NCBI GenBank assembly: GCA_902812455.1
Contig: CADDZH010000028.1
Span: 1-50,574 of the forward strand
Source: Chloroflexota bacterium
GTDB lineage: Bacteria > Chloroflexota > Ktedonobacteria > Ktedonobacterales > Ktedonobacteraceae
Length of the DNA: 50,574 nucleotides
Direction: 5' to 3'
Below the pieces are notes generated by a model, which worked only from the letters and a program-made list of their open reading frames with translations, was not told where the DNA came from and made no database searches. The translations under genes were made by a program, and so were the position numbers. Of this stretch, positions 25,784 through 34,352 are shown in pieces. How positions within the stretch are numbered: position 1 is the stretch's first letter; each line of letters starts with the position of its first letter.

Positions 25784-26794
25784 TCATTTCTTGTGGTCAG
25801 CAACACCCCCTTTCTGTCCCATTACACGCGCCTCGGCCTGGGCAATGGGGCTCTCTAATGCTTCGGCCCGCAGCCGCTCTAAATGCTCCGACCCCTTAGT
25901 CTGAACATCCGACCATTCATGAGCGAAGCGCCCAGAAAGAATATCATCTTGCAGCACATGCTGAAATCGCTCCCGCAGCAAAGCGCCATCATCCGCCATG
26001 AGCGCACGTAACTGGCCATACTGGCTCGTACGAGAGTGCAGTGAAAGTTGCCCAAACAGGCCTTGCTCAGCGATCCGCTCGAAGATCTCAGCAGGCTCTT
26101 TAGAGAGATGCATCTCGTACAATATCGCTTCATCACTAAACCCTGCTTCATGAAGCACCTCGTACGCTGTTCGCATCGCAACAAGAATCGCTGGCCACAG
26201 GGCCTGTTCAGAGAAAAGATCAAGCGCTGCCTCTTCAAGCGCTGAAGACTGCACTGCCCCTCCACGCGTCGCGCCAATACCACGAGCAATTGACAGGGCC
26301 AAAGGTAGAGCACTCGCGCTCACATCGCGCTCAACCGAGACAAAGCAGGGATACGGTTCGTTACGCAAATATCGCTCGCGTACACCTGCCCCAATCATGC
26401 GCGGGGCAACCATCACCACGTCAATAGTGTCTGGAAGATCCAGGAGGTTGAACGCTACATTGTACCCAGAAGCGACAACCAGAGTCGCTCCCGCTCGCAT
26501 ATGAGGCCCAATCTGTTCGTTAAAGACCTCAGGTTGAACTTCATCCGGAATCAGCAGAAATACAACATCGCCCCATGCCGCCGCTTCAGGGATGGATACA
26601 ACTTGAAACCCATCAACGATAGCTGCCTCTTTGTACGCGTCATCGCGATTGCCGATGATAATCTCTCGCACGCCGCTATCACGCAGGTTTTTCGACTGTG
26701 CCGCACCTTGATTGCCATAGCCAATAAAAGCCAATCGCTTCGACTGAACAATAGAAAGATCGGCATCAGCATCGTAATAAACGCGGACACTCAT
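25784..26794 (-). CDS. Ketol-acid-reductoisomerase-like protein, atypical active site
   Basis: 336 residues. The fold signature is present: YYDADADLSIVQSKRLAFIGYGNQG (residues 6-30) and LDLFSEQ (191-197), which keeps the metal-binding Asp and Glu. However, the family's AHG histidine is ASG (108-110), the APK lysine is APR (130-132), and the second metal pair in the ECLHE block is not kept (YEMHLSK, 226-232). It sits among sugar-acid genes with no other branched-chain amino acid gene nearby. I infer an oxidoisomerase or reductase acting on a sugar-derived keto acid. IlvC proper is unlikely. Confidence 0.75.
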   Translation of the reverse strand: MSVRVYYDADADLSIVQSKRLAFIGYGNQGAAQSKNLRDSGVREIIIGNRDDAYKEAAIVDGFQVVSIPEAAAWGDVVFLLIPDEVQPEVFNEQIGPHMRAGATLVVASGYNVAFNLLDLPDTIDVVMVAPRMIGAGVRERYLRNEPYPCFVSVERDVSASALPLALSIARGIGATRGGAVQSSALEEAALDLFSEQALWPAILVAMRTAYEVLHEAGFSDEAILYEMHLSKEPAEIFERIAEQGLFGQLSLHSRTSQYGQLRALMADDGALLRERFQHVLQDDILSGRFAHEWSDVQTKGSEHLERLRAEALESPIAQAEARVMGQKGGVADHKK

Positions 26795-26867
26795 AGCAAA
26801 GTTACCTCCTATCCAAGAGAAGAAGCATACCCCTACTTAGTTATATTACACAAGATTGAGACGATTA

Positions 26868-27794
26868 TCAATGCAAATCCTCTCCTTTATTCAGACCTGC
26901 AATATCCTCCATCAGCTTGATCATGATCGAATCATCCAGGTTACTCCACCCCTTGATACGCGCCATCTTATAAAGTTGGTAGGTCACACTCCCCAATATC
27001 AGAGGATAGCCTATAGCATCTGCCGTCTCCACCACGAATCCCAAATCCTTCACAAGAATACTGAGCGCGCTCTTGGGCGGCGAAAATTGCTCAGAGACCA
27101 TGCGCTGCCCTCTATCTGAAAATATCCAGCTATTGCCGGCACTCTTGCTAATGATCGCGAGCAGCATTGCCTTGTCCAATCCAACTTTCTCCCCTAGAGC
27201 GAGCGCCTCCGCCGCCACAGCATTATGCACGCAAACCATGAGCTGGTTGATCATCTTAACAGCCTGCCCATCACCCGCATTCTGCCCAACATGATAAATA
27301 TTTGATCCCAGCACCTCCAGCACAGGTCGACAACGCTCTAATACTTCAGTCGGGCCACCGACCATAATACTCAACGTCCCTTCAATAGCTCCCTTCTCTC
27401 CACCGCTGACCGGGGCATCTACATAGTCCACGCCGCGATCCTTCAAGCGCGCCGCCGCATCCTGTACCGTTTTCATACTCATCGTGCTCATTCCAACTAC
27501 GACAGCCCCCGGCTTCAGAACCGAGGCGGCATTGCCAGGATCAAAAAGAGTAGCCGTGAACTGAGCATCGTTGACTACCATTGTTATGAACATATCGCTC
27601 TCTTGCGCCGCTTCTGCTGCGCTACTTGCTGCCTTCGCCCCTTCAGCCACCAAGGCCTCGACAGGGTGAGGATTGACATCATAAATCGTGCAGGGATAAC
27701 CAGCTTTCAACAAATTGTGTGCCATCGGGCGGCCCATCACGCCCACACCAATAAAACCAATATGTATTTCGCGAGAGCACTTTTGCTCAGTCAT
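26868..27794 (-). CDS. NAD(P)-dependent beta-hydroxyacid dehydrogenase (HIBADH family), copy 2
   Basis: 308 residues from ATG 27794 (AAGGG upstream; the 27803 GTG is less likely). Signature parts are intact: IGFIGVGVMGRPMAHNLLKAG, YVDAPVSGGEKGA, and the lysine in GQAVKMINQL. It fits the tartronate semialdehyde reductase/threonate dehydrogenase group better than copy 1 because the DAPVSGG loop is canonical. First gene of the seven-gene operon; the next gene follows after 73 nt. Confidence 0.85.
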   Translation of the reverse strand: MTEQKCSREIHIGFIGVGVMGRPMAHNLLKAGYPCTIYDVNPHPVEALVAEGAKAASSAAEAAQESDMFITMVVNDAQFTATLFDPGNAASVLKPGAVVVGMSTMSMKTVQDAAARLKDRGVDYVDAPVSGGEKGAIEGTLSIMVGGPTEVLERCRPVLEVLGSNIYHVGQNAGDGQAVKMINQLMVCVHNAVAAEALALGEKVGLDKAMLLAIISKSAGNSWIFSDRGQRMVSEQFSPPKSALSILVKDLGFVVETADAIGYPLILGSVTYQLYKMARIKGWSNLDDSIMIKLMEDIAGLNKGEDLH

Positions 27795-27934
27795 GTTCTT
27801 CACCCTTTTCCCTACTTAATATATCTACCGAAGAGAAAGATGTAGCTGAACTAACTTCTATACGAGAGGAGGAATGCGCATACTATTTCTGTTCACAACC
27901 TCTGTACGGATGTAAACCTCTGTGCGTTTCAATT

Positions 27935-27949
27935 CCCAGCACTGCTGGG
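27935..27949. promoter_or_regulatory. Operator-like palindrome
   Basis: CCCAGCA, one central C, TGCTGGG: perfect 7-bp arms in the divergent control region, about 140 bp upstream of the seven-gene operon. The size and symmetry fit a LacI- or GntR-type dimer site. No regulator gene is nearby. Confidence 0.45.
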
Positions 27950-28158
27950 TTTAGCTGCCAGGTTACTCCTAATCAATAAGGCTACTTTATGTCTGCTTGC
28001 TATTTAAAAACCGCTCACATTGTGCTTCGATCGCAACCCCCTTTTAGGGTAATCTCAACAACTAACTATAAGGGCAGAGTAACTTTTTGGATGGCATATT
28101 CGTGTCTGTAATATCTGTTTTAGCAAAAGAAAAAGGGAAGATAGTTTCGCGAAAACTG

Positions 28159-28207
28159 CATTGAGAGCGTGTAGGTCGTACTGCGTTGGAAAACATTGAG
28201 AGCGTGT
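28159..28207 (+). promoter_or_regulatory. Tandem 14-bp direct repeats upstream of the MFS gene
   Basis: CATTGAGAGCGTGT occurs at 28159-28172 and 28194-28207, 35 bp apart. The second copy ends 52 bp before the ATG at 28260. Tandem copies at this place suggest an activator site or a -35 region duplication. Confidence 0.5.
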
Positions 28208-28259
28208 TCAGCAATGTAGCTGGATAGCATCCAGCTTCCTCAAGAGAAGGGAGTAGGTT

Positions 28260-29612
28260 ATGGCGACTCAAGCAGGTTCAGTTCCTCAGCAGCGCTGGGT
28301 TCGCATCATTCCAGTCGCTTTCCTCATGTACACCATTGCCTTCATGGACAGAATCAATATTGGCTTTGGCATTCCTGGCATGGAGAAGTCATTGGGATTT
28401 GGTGCTGAAGTGGCTGGTCTCGCATCAGGTATTTTCTTCTTCGGCTACATGTTCTTACAAATTCCAGGTGGACATCTAGCTGTGAAGTGGAGTGGCAGGA
28501 AGTTTGTGACGATCTCTCTCGTTGCATGGGGGATATTTGCCGTTCTGACCGGCCTTGTGCAAAATACTGCCGAACTGCTCATTGTGCGGTTCCTTTTAGG
28601 CGTGGCTGAAGGAGGCGTCTGGCCGGCCACACTTGTCCTCCTGGCGAACTGGTTCCCTCATGACGAACGAGCACGAGCAAATTCCTACTGGATGTTTTGT
28701 CTGCCAATTGCAGCCATCATCATGTCGCCCATTTCGGGGTGGATTCTCACCTGGACTGATTGGCGCACCCTCTTCATCCTGGAAGGCATACCTCCACTGG
28801 TCTGGGCCCTGGTATGGTGGTTTGCAGTTGCCGATACGCCTGATGACGCAAAATGGCTTTCGCCAGCGGAGCGGGCCTATCTCGATTCGAAATTTGCCGA
28901 GGACCAGAGAAACGAACCGGCAGTACACGAGCGGGCGTCTTGGAGCGATGCCCTCAAAGATGGCAAGGTCTGGTGGCTCGTGATCGTCTACTTCCTGATC
29001 CAGGTCGGCTTCTACGGTGTAAGCCTCTGGCTGCCAGTCATGGTGAAAGGCCTTACCAAGTCGGGCTTCGGCTTAGTAGGAATATTGGCGGCCCTGCCCT
29101 ATATCGCAGCAGTGATCGGCCTTTACTTAAATGCCAATCACTCTGATCGCACCGGTGAGCGCAAGTTCCATGTGGCTATCCCACTTATCATTGGAGGTAT
29201 CGCGCTTCTCCTCTCTGGGCTGCTAGGTCCACGTTCTGCGCTGCTCGGGATGATCTTCCTCATTCTGACAGAAGGCTTCATGCTGCCGTATGTGGGAGTT
29301 TTCTGGACATTGCCGCCGCTGTTCCTGCACAAAGAGACAGTCGGTTCAGGGATGGGCCTCATCAATGCTCTCGGCAATCTCGGAGGTTTCGTTGGGCCAT
29401 TCCTGGTTGGGTTCTTCATCAGTGCCACGGGATCGATTCTCACGGGTATCGTCGTGCTGTGTATCGCACTCGTAGTAGCGGGACTGATGACCATCGTGTT
29501 CCGCTACCAGCACCCGCGCCCAGCAGTTATGCCCGAAATGCCCGGAGCCTCTACTGAGGAGAGCGATCAGAGAACTGTGCCTCCTGACCGGCGTAGGAGG
29601 GCAGCCTCTTGA
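28260..29612 (+). CDS. MFS transporter, anion:cation symporter (ACS) family, sugar-acid uptake
   Basis: 450 residues; GAAGGGAG precedes ATG 28260. Twelve hydrophobic segments; YTIAFMDRINIGF near the N terminus and FFFGYMFLQIPGG are the hallmark of the ACS group that includes glucarate, galactarate and galactonate carriers. The tail (about 425-450) is charged and disordered. It is followed 51 nt later by the IlvD/Edd-type dehydratase, so it probably brings in an aldonate or aldarate for that enzyme. Confidence 0.87.
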   Translation: MATQAGSVPQQRWVRIIPVAFLMYTIAFMDRINIGFGIPGMEKSLGFGAEVAGLASGIFFFGYMFLQIPGGHLAVKWSGRKFVTISLVAWGIFAVLTGLVQNTAELLIVRFLLGVAEGGVWPATLVLLANWFPHDERARANSYWMFCLPIAAIIMSPISGWILTWTDWRTLFILEGIPPLVWALVWWFAVADTPDDAKWLSPAERAYLDSKFAEDQRNEPAVHERASWSDALKDGKVWWLVIVYFLIQVGFYGVSLWLPVMVKGLTKSGFGLVGILAALPYIAAVIGLYLNANHSDRTGERKFHVAIPLIIGGIALLLSGLLGPRSALLGMIFLILTEGFMLPYVGVFWTLPPLFLHKETVGSGMGLINALGNLGGFVGPFLVGFFISATGSILTGIVVLCIALVVAGLMTIVFRYQHPRPAVMPEMPGASTEESDQRTVPPDRRRRAAS

Positions 29613-29663
29613 TCGAAATGAGGATACGAGGACTGATTGCTGACAGAGCAAAGGAGGGCGTCG

Positions 29664-31400
29664 GTGCCAATAGATCCACAAAGACTACGAAGCCAGCGGC
29701 TCCGCTCAGTAAATTACCAGGGCGATGCATTGCGCCTGGGAATGAACTGGACGGAAGAGGACCTCGCCAAGCCGCAGGTGCTCGTTGATAGCGCCTATGG
29801 CATGGGCCACCCGGGCACGTTCCACTTCCGCCCGCTAATCGAGGAGGTCAGCAACGGCGTGTTCGAGGCCGGGGGGAAGCCTGCCGTCTTCACCGTCAGC
29901 GACATCTGCGACGGCGTAGCCCAGGCGCACGAGGGCATGAGTTACTCCCTCGTCTCGCGTGACATCATGGCCGCCATGGTCGAGATCCATGCCCTCGGAC
30001 ACCCCCACGATGGCATGGTTCTGATCTCGGGCAACGATAAGTCTGTACCGGCGCACCTGCTCGCCATAGCCCGCTGCAACATCCCGGCCATGCACTTGCC
30101 CGGTGGCACCCAGCTCAACGCGCCAGACTACGTGACATCGAACCACCTCTGGGCCATGGGTATGGAAGTCGAGCGTGGAGAGCTCCCGCAAGAGGATCTC
30201 GAGCAGGCGCAGCACAATGCCTGCCCGACGTGCGGTGCCTGCCAGTTCATGGGTAGTGCCAGCACCGGACAGGTAATGGCGGAGGCGCTAGGCCTGGCGC
30301 TGCCGGGCTCGGCGCTCGTCCCGGCACCACTCACCAGGCTCCTGCGCTATGCCCGCGCCACGGGCAAGCAGATCCTCAAGCTCATCGAGGAGGAGATCAC
30401 GCCCCGGCGTATCCTGACACGCGGGGCCTTCGAGAATGCCATCGTCATTCACGCTGCGGTGGGTGGGTCCACCAATATGCTGATCCACCTGCCAGCAATC
30501 GCGCGTGAGGTCGGGGTCGAGATCACAATTGATGATTTTGATCGCATCCATCGCCATGTGCCGGTGCTGGCGAACGTCAAGACCACAGGAAAGTACCCGG
30601 TCGAGTACTTCTGGTACGCGGGCGGTGTACCTGCTGTCATGCTTGAGCTGCGCGATATGCTCCACCTGGATTGCCTTACCGTCACGGGCAAGACCCTGGG
30701 CGAGAACCTGGAGGAGATCGAGCACAGCAGGTTTTTCGCCGAGAGGATCGGCTACCTGAACAACGTCAAGGTAGCCCGGCGCGAGATCCTCCGCCCGCGC
30801 TCGGATCCCTTTGGGCCGGATGGCGGCGTCGCTGTGTTGCGGGGCAACCTGGCTCCCGGCGGGGCGGTGGTCAAAGTCTTCTCAGTCCCCAAGGAGATGC
30901 ACGTCCACGTTGGACCGGCGCGGGTCTTCGACTTCGAGGAGGTGGCCCTCGATGCCCTAGTGAATCGCCAGGTGACGCCTGGCGACGTGGTGGTGATCCG
31001 CTACGAGGGCCCCCGGGCGAACGGCATGCCCGAGATGTACTTTGCCTCAGCGATCATCGCGGCCGATCCCGCCCTCAATACGACCACCGCTCTCATCACC
31101 GATGGGCGCTTCTCAGGAGCCATGAAGGGGCCATGCGTCGGCCATATCACACCTGAGGCCCTGGAAGGTGGTCCTATCGCTCTGGTCGAGGAGAACGACC
31201 TGATCGAGATCAATGTACCTGAGCGGCGGCTAGCCATCGTTGGCGTGCAGGGCCAGCAACTCCCTGAGGACCAGGTGGAGCGTGTGCTGGCAGAGCGCCG
31301 TGCGCGTTGGACGCCACCACCACCGCGCCACAGCAGTGGCATCCTCTCCCTCTATGCTCGCGTCGCCGGCAGCTCATCCGAGGGAGCATCTATTACCTAG
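29664..31400 (+). CDS. IlvD/Edd-family sugar-acid dehydratase with altered Fe-S ligands
   Basis: 578 residues from GTG 29664, selected because AGGAGG (29652-29657) lies 6 nt upstream; a TTG at 29637 has none. FENAIVIHAAVGGSTNMLIHL, LTVTGKTLGENL and LITDGRFSGAMKGPCVGH place it in the family, nearest to the YagF/YjhG D-xylonate dehydratase type by its SDICDG and CGACQFMGSAST blocks. The usual CDK cluster ligand is NDK here (SGNDKS). Two 60-base lines I counted are 67% GC, against 57% and 48% in lines from the genes before and after, so the gene probably arrived separately. Confidence 0.8.
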   Translation: MPIDPQRLRSQRLRSVNYQGDALRLGMNWTEEDLAKPQVLVDSAYGMGHPGTFHFRPLIEEVSNGVFEAGGKPAVFTVSDICDGVAQAHEGMSYSLVSRDIMAAMVEIHALGHPHDGMVLISGNDKSVPAHLLAIARCNIPAMHLPGGTQLNAPDYVTSNHLWAMGMEVERGELPQEDLEQAQHNACPTCGACQFMGSASTGQVMAEALGLALPGSALVPAPLTRLLRYARATGKQILKLIEEEITPRRILTRGAFENAIVIHAAVGGSTNMLIHLPAIAREVGVEITIDDFDRIHRHVPVLANVKTTGKYPVEYFWYAGGVPAVMLELRDMLHLDCLTVTGKTLGENLEEIEHSRFFAERIGYLNNVKVARREILRPRSDPFGPDGGVAVLRGNLAPGGAVVKVFSVPKEMHVHVGPARVFDFEEVALDALVNRQVTPGDVVVIRYEGPRANGMPEMYFASAIIAADPALNTTTALITDGRFSGAMKGPCVGHITPEALEGGPIALVEENDLIEINVPERRLAIVGVQGQQLPEDQVERVLAERRARWTPPPPRHSSGILSLYARVAGSSSEGASIT

Positions 31401-31618
31401 CTTGACGTCCTCTTGAAGGGGACAAGATTCTGAAGTATGGCTACTAGGGGCTCCTGCTTCGTCGAGAAGCGCCCGTTCGAGCTTTGGAAATGCCCGCGTA
31501 ATAGCCAGAATGATTTGATATTTCCATGTGTTCAGATGACCAATCAAATACGGCTGTCCACTGCTGATTGGTCAGCACAAAAGTACCGTTTCTGAACGCC
31601 TATATGAGGAGCACACCA
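31401..31618. other. Short intergenic region
   Basis: 218 bp between dehydratase genes with no clear promoter boxes. A longer reading of the next gene from 31568 lacks a ribosome site. Confidence 0.35.
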
Positions 31619-32503
31619 GTGCAAATTATTCGTTACCAATCTGCTAGTGGCTCAATAGCTCTTGGGCTACTTCATAATGGTCGGTTCATTGGTCACTTCC
31701 AGCCCAACGTCGAGCTACACAACCTCCTTCGTCTGAGGGTCGACGAACTGCGCACCCAAATAGAGAACAGTATTCAGCTCAGAATAGCTACCAATGCCGC
31801 TAGCTCTATTCTCGCCCCAATCGACGGAGAAACCGAAGTCTGGGCTGCCGGTGTGACCTACAAGCAATCCGAAGAGGCGCGCATGGAGGAGAGCGGCACG
31901 CCCGACATCTACGCGAAAGTATATACCGCAAAGCGTCCAGAGCTATTCTTCAAAGCAAATCCTCGACGCGTAGCTGGACCCAATGCTCCCATAGCCGTAC
32001 GAGCCGATTCAACATGGGACGTGCCAGAGCCAGAGCTTGCTCTGGTTGTCAACGCCCATGCCGAGATTATCGGGTACACCATCGGCAACGATGTCAGCTC
32101 TCGCAGCATCGAAGGCGAGAATCCCTTGTACCTCCCCCAAGCCAAGGTCTACACTGGCTGCTGCGCTCTTGGCCCAGGCATTACCCCCGCATGGGAAGTA
32201 TCAGATCCATACAACCTCACCATCCATCTCTCAATTGAGCGCAATGGTCAGGTATACTGGCAAGGCGAAACGAGCACAAAAGAACTCAAGCGCCACTTCG
32301 ATGAACTGGTAACCTACCTCTTTCTCGAAAACGATTTCCCAGATGGAGTCATCCTCTGCACAGGTACGGCCCTCGTGCCAGAGCGAGAATTCACCCTGCA
32401 GCCAGGAGACATCGTCCAGATCAGGATTGACCAGCTTGGCACCCTACGCAATTCGGTCGTGCGCGGTAAAAGCGAGGTGCCAGGCACGAATCGAGCACCA
32501 TAA
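31619..32503 (+). CDS. 2-keto-3-deoxypentonate dehydratase, KdaD-like (FAH family)
   Basis: 294 residues from GTG 31619, preceded by GAGGAG. The fumarylacetoacetase-type metal site is visible: E and E in [10 protein letters not shown] in GNDVSSR, and K in [14 protein letters not shown]. The stretch RPELFFKA to ENPLYLPQ is strikingly like archaeal 2-keto-3-deoxy-D-arabinonate dehydratase, as I recall that protein. It would give alpha-ketoglutarate semialdehyde, the substrate of the aldehyde dehydrogenase encoded next to it on the other strand. A 2,4-diketo-3-deoxy-L-fuconate hydrolase is the main alternative in this family. Confidence 0.83.
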   Translation: MQIIRYQSASGSIALGLLHNGRFIGHFQPNVELHNLLRLRVDELRTQIENSIQLRIATNAASSILAPIDGETEVWAAGVTYKQSEEARMEESGTPDIYAKVYTAKRPELFFKANPRRVAGPNAPIAVRADSTWDVPEPELALVVNAHAEIIGYTIGNDVSSRSIEGENPLYLPQAKVYTGCCALGPGITPAWEVSDPYNLTIHLSIERNGQVYWQGETSTKELKRHFDELVTYLFLENDFPDGVILCTGTALVPEREFTLQPGDIVQIRIDQLGTLRNSVVRGKSEVPGTNRAP

Positions 32504-32539
32504 ACCAGGCTCCCTGCACTCGCCTCTGGTTGCTAAAAA

Positions 32540-33994
32540 TCACTGCCCCGTCGGCACCTGATCCATATACACCGTCTTCCACTGCGTAAAGAACTCTTTT
32601 GCTGCCTGCCCCTGTTCGCGCGAGCCCGACGAACTCTCTTTCGCCCCCCCAAAGGGCACCTGGTACTCAAGTCCAGCACTCTCCTGATTGATCTTAACGA
32701 CACCCACACTAATATCATTGACAAAGCGCAGTGCCTTCGTAAGATCATTAGTAAAGAGACTGGCTGTCAGTCCAAATGGCGTATCATTTGCCAGCTTCAC
32801 AGCCTCCTCATACGAGGAGGCTAGTATTATTGTTGCAACCGGGCCAAAGATCTCCTCGCGCGATACCCGGCTATTATGACCGAGATCAGTAATTACCGTG
32901 GGCTGCACATAGTAGCCATCTCCCATGTCACTCGCTCGCTTCCCACCTGCAACAAAGTGACCGCCCTCCTTCTCACCCATTTCGATATAACCGAGCACAG
33001 TCTGCAACTGATCTTTGGAGACCAGCGGACCCACCTTGGTATCTTCTTCCAGAGGATTACCAAGCTTCCAGCTTTTGGCAATCGCTCCAAGCCGTTCTTG
33101 AAACTCCTCTGCTACTGACTTTTCGACAATAACGCGGCTCGTGGCAGTACACTTCTGCCCCGCGCTTAAAAATGCCCCGCGTGCCACCTGCTCCACAGCA
33201 AGAGGCAGATCTGCGTCCGCCAGCACGACCGACGGATTCTTACCACCCATCTCTAACTGCACCTTCTTGCCATGCTCGGCCGCTTTGAGCTGGATGGAGC
33301 GGCCAATAACATTGGAGCCGGTAAAGGTAAGAGCATCTATACCCTCGTGCGTTGTAAGCACCTCACCAACTTCCGATCCCTTCCCAAGTACCACATTGAG
33401 GACACCCTTCGGCAGCCCTGCATCAACCAAAGCCTGGAGCAGATGTATCGCAGTCAGCGGCACTAACTCCGCCGGTTTCCAAACCACAGTATTACCATAA
33501 GCCAGTGCCGGAGCAATCTTCCAGGCAGGAATGGCTATAGGGAAATTCCAGGGAGTGATCACAGCGACAACTCCTATGGGTTCGCGGCGTGCAAAAAGAA
33601 ATGTTCTTGGGGAATGGCTAGGGTATGTTTCTCCGTCGGCATCCAGCGTCAAGCCAGCATAGTAGCGCAAGATTGCTACAGCGCGCTTCGTCTCACCAAT
33701 CCCCTCAGTAAGCGTCTTGCCCTCCTCGCGGGTCAGGTCCCGCCCCACAGTAGCTGCCCGCTGCTCAAGCAGGTCGGCAGCCTTACGCAAAATTTCTCCC
33801 CGTGCCGGTGAAGGTGTGCTACGCCAGGAAGCGGCAGCAGCATCAGCAGCTTCCACCGCTGCAACAGCGAGAGAAGCATTACCCATAGAAACCTCTGCTA
33901 CTACCTCTTGAGGGTTCGCAGGATTTATATCCTTCATCGTTCGTACCCCAGCTCGCCAATTACCACCAACATAGGAATGCAGCTCAATTGTCAT
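32540..33994 (-). CDS. Aldehyde dehydrogenase, alpha-ketoglutarate semialdehyde type
   Basis: 484 residues. Standard NAD(P)-ALDH residues: TPWNFPIAIP (Asn), LEMGGKNP (Glu) and AGQKCTATS (catalytic Cys), plus EEIFGPV near the C terminus. GGAG lies just before ATG 33994. The close pairing with the KdaD-like gene points to 2,5-dioxopentanoate as substrate, giving 2-oxoglutarate for the TCA cycle. Succinate semialdehyde or another aldehyde remains possible. Confidence 0.83.
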   Translation of the reverse strand: MTIELHSYVGGNWRAGVRTMKDINPANPQEVVAEVSMGNASLAVAAVEAADAAAASWRSTPSPARGEILRKAADLLEQRAATVGRDLTREEGKTLTEGIGETKRAVAILRYYAGLTLDADGETYPSHSPRTFLFARREPIGVVAVITPWNFPIAIPAWKIAPALAYGNTVVWKPAELVPLTAIHLLQALVDAGLPKGVLNVVLGKGSEVGEVLTTHEGIDALTFTGSNVIGRSIQLKAAEHGKKVQLEMGGKNPSVVLADADLPLAVEQVARGAFLSAGQKCTATSRVIVEKSVAEEFQERLGAIAKSWKLGNPLEEDTKVGPLVSKDQLQTVLGYIEMGEKEGGHFVAGGKRASDMGDGYYVQPTVITDLGHNSRVSREEIFGPVATIILASSYEEAVKLANDTPFGLTASLFTNDLTKALRFVNDISVGVVKINQESAGLEYQVPFGGAKESSSGSREQGQAAKEFFTQWKTVYMDQVPTGQ

Positions 33995-34352
33995 TTTACT
34001 CCTCCTAAATTTGCTGAACTCAATCGATTACCAAAATGCGGCGGAAGACCCCGGTATGCGGGATCTGGCGATGGATAGCCGCCCGGCAGAGGCAGCAGCA
34101 TTTCTACGCTTTCGCCCGACACAAAGAATATTCCTGTAGGAGCCACAAGACCGTAAGTCCAACACTGCTAGGACAGGCTCCGCAATCCGCATGCCTATCT
34201 CACATGCGTGGGACACGGCTCCGAGAAGCCCTGGCCTCCAGGCGTGGAGAATTATCACTAGCTCCATCTGTGCAGGGCAACGAGAGGACGTTGCAGATAC
34301 GTATCCACAAGTGGATACGTAGCGACAAACGCATAAGTATACTCGGAACTAT
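33995..34352. other. Intergenic region with palindromes, no gene
   Basis: About 360 bp. It carries an interrupted hairpin (GGAGCC and GGCTCC around 34138-34185, with GTCC/GGAC inside) and the strong palindrome at 34298-34321. The ALDH promoter must lie at its left end. Confidence 0.4.
34298..34321. promoter_or_regulatory. 24-bp near-perfect palindrome
   Basis: TACGTATCCAC, AA, GTGGATACGTA: 11-bp perfect arms around two bases. No T-tract follows on either strand, so it looks more like a dimer binding site than a terminator. It is 31 bp beyond the stop of the U32-like gene and about 300 bp upstream of the ALDH start. Confidence 0.5.

Larger units (their letters stand above)
27795..28259. promoter_or_regulatory. 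Divergent control region between the operon and an MFS gene
   Basis: 465 bp between the first gene of the seven-gene operon (minus) and the MFS gene (plus). It holds a 15-bp operator-like palindrome (27935-27949) and a 14-bp direct repeat (28159-28172 and 28194-28207). It should contain both promoters, but no box pair is convincing. Confidence 0.5.

Noticed and set aside
25784..26794. Annotation as acetohydroxyacid isomeroreductase (ilvC) of branched-chain amino acid synthesis
   Set aside because: Conserved His and Lys and the second metal block are changed, and no other ilv gene is nearby; kept only as KARI-like.
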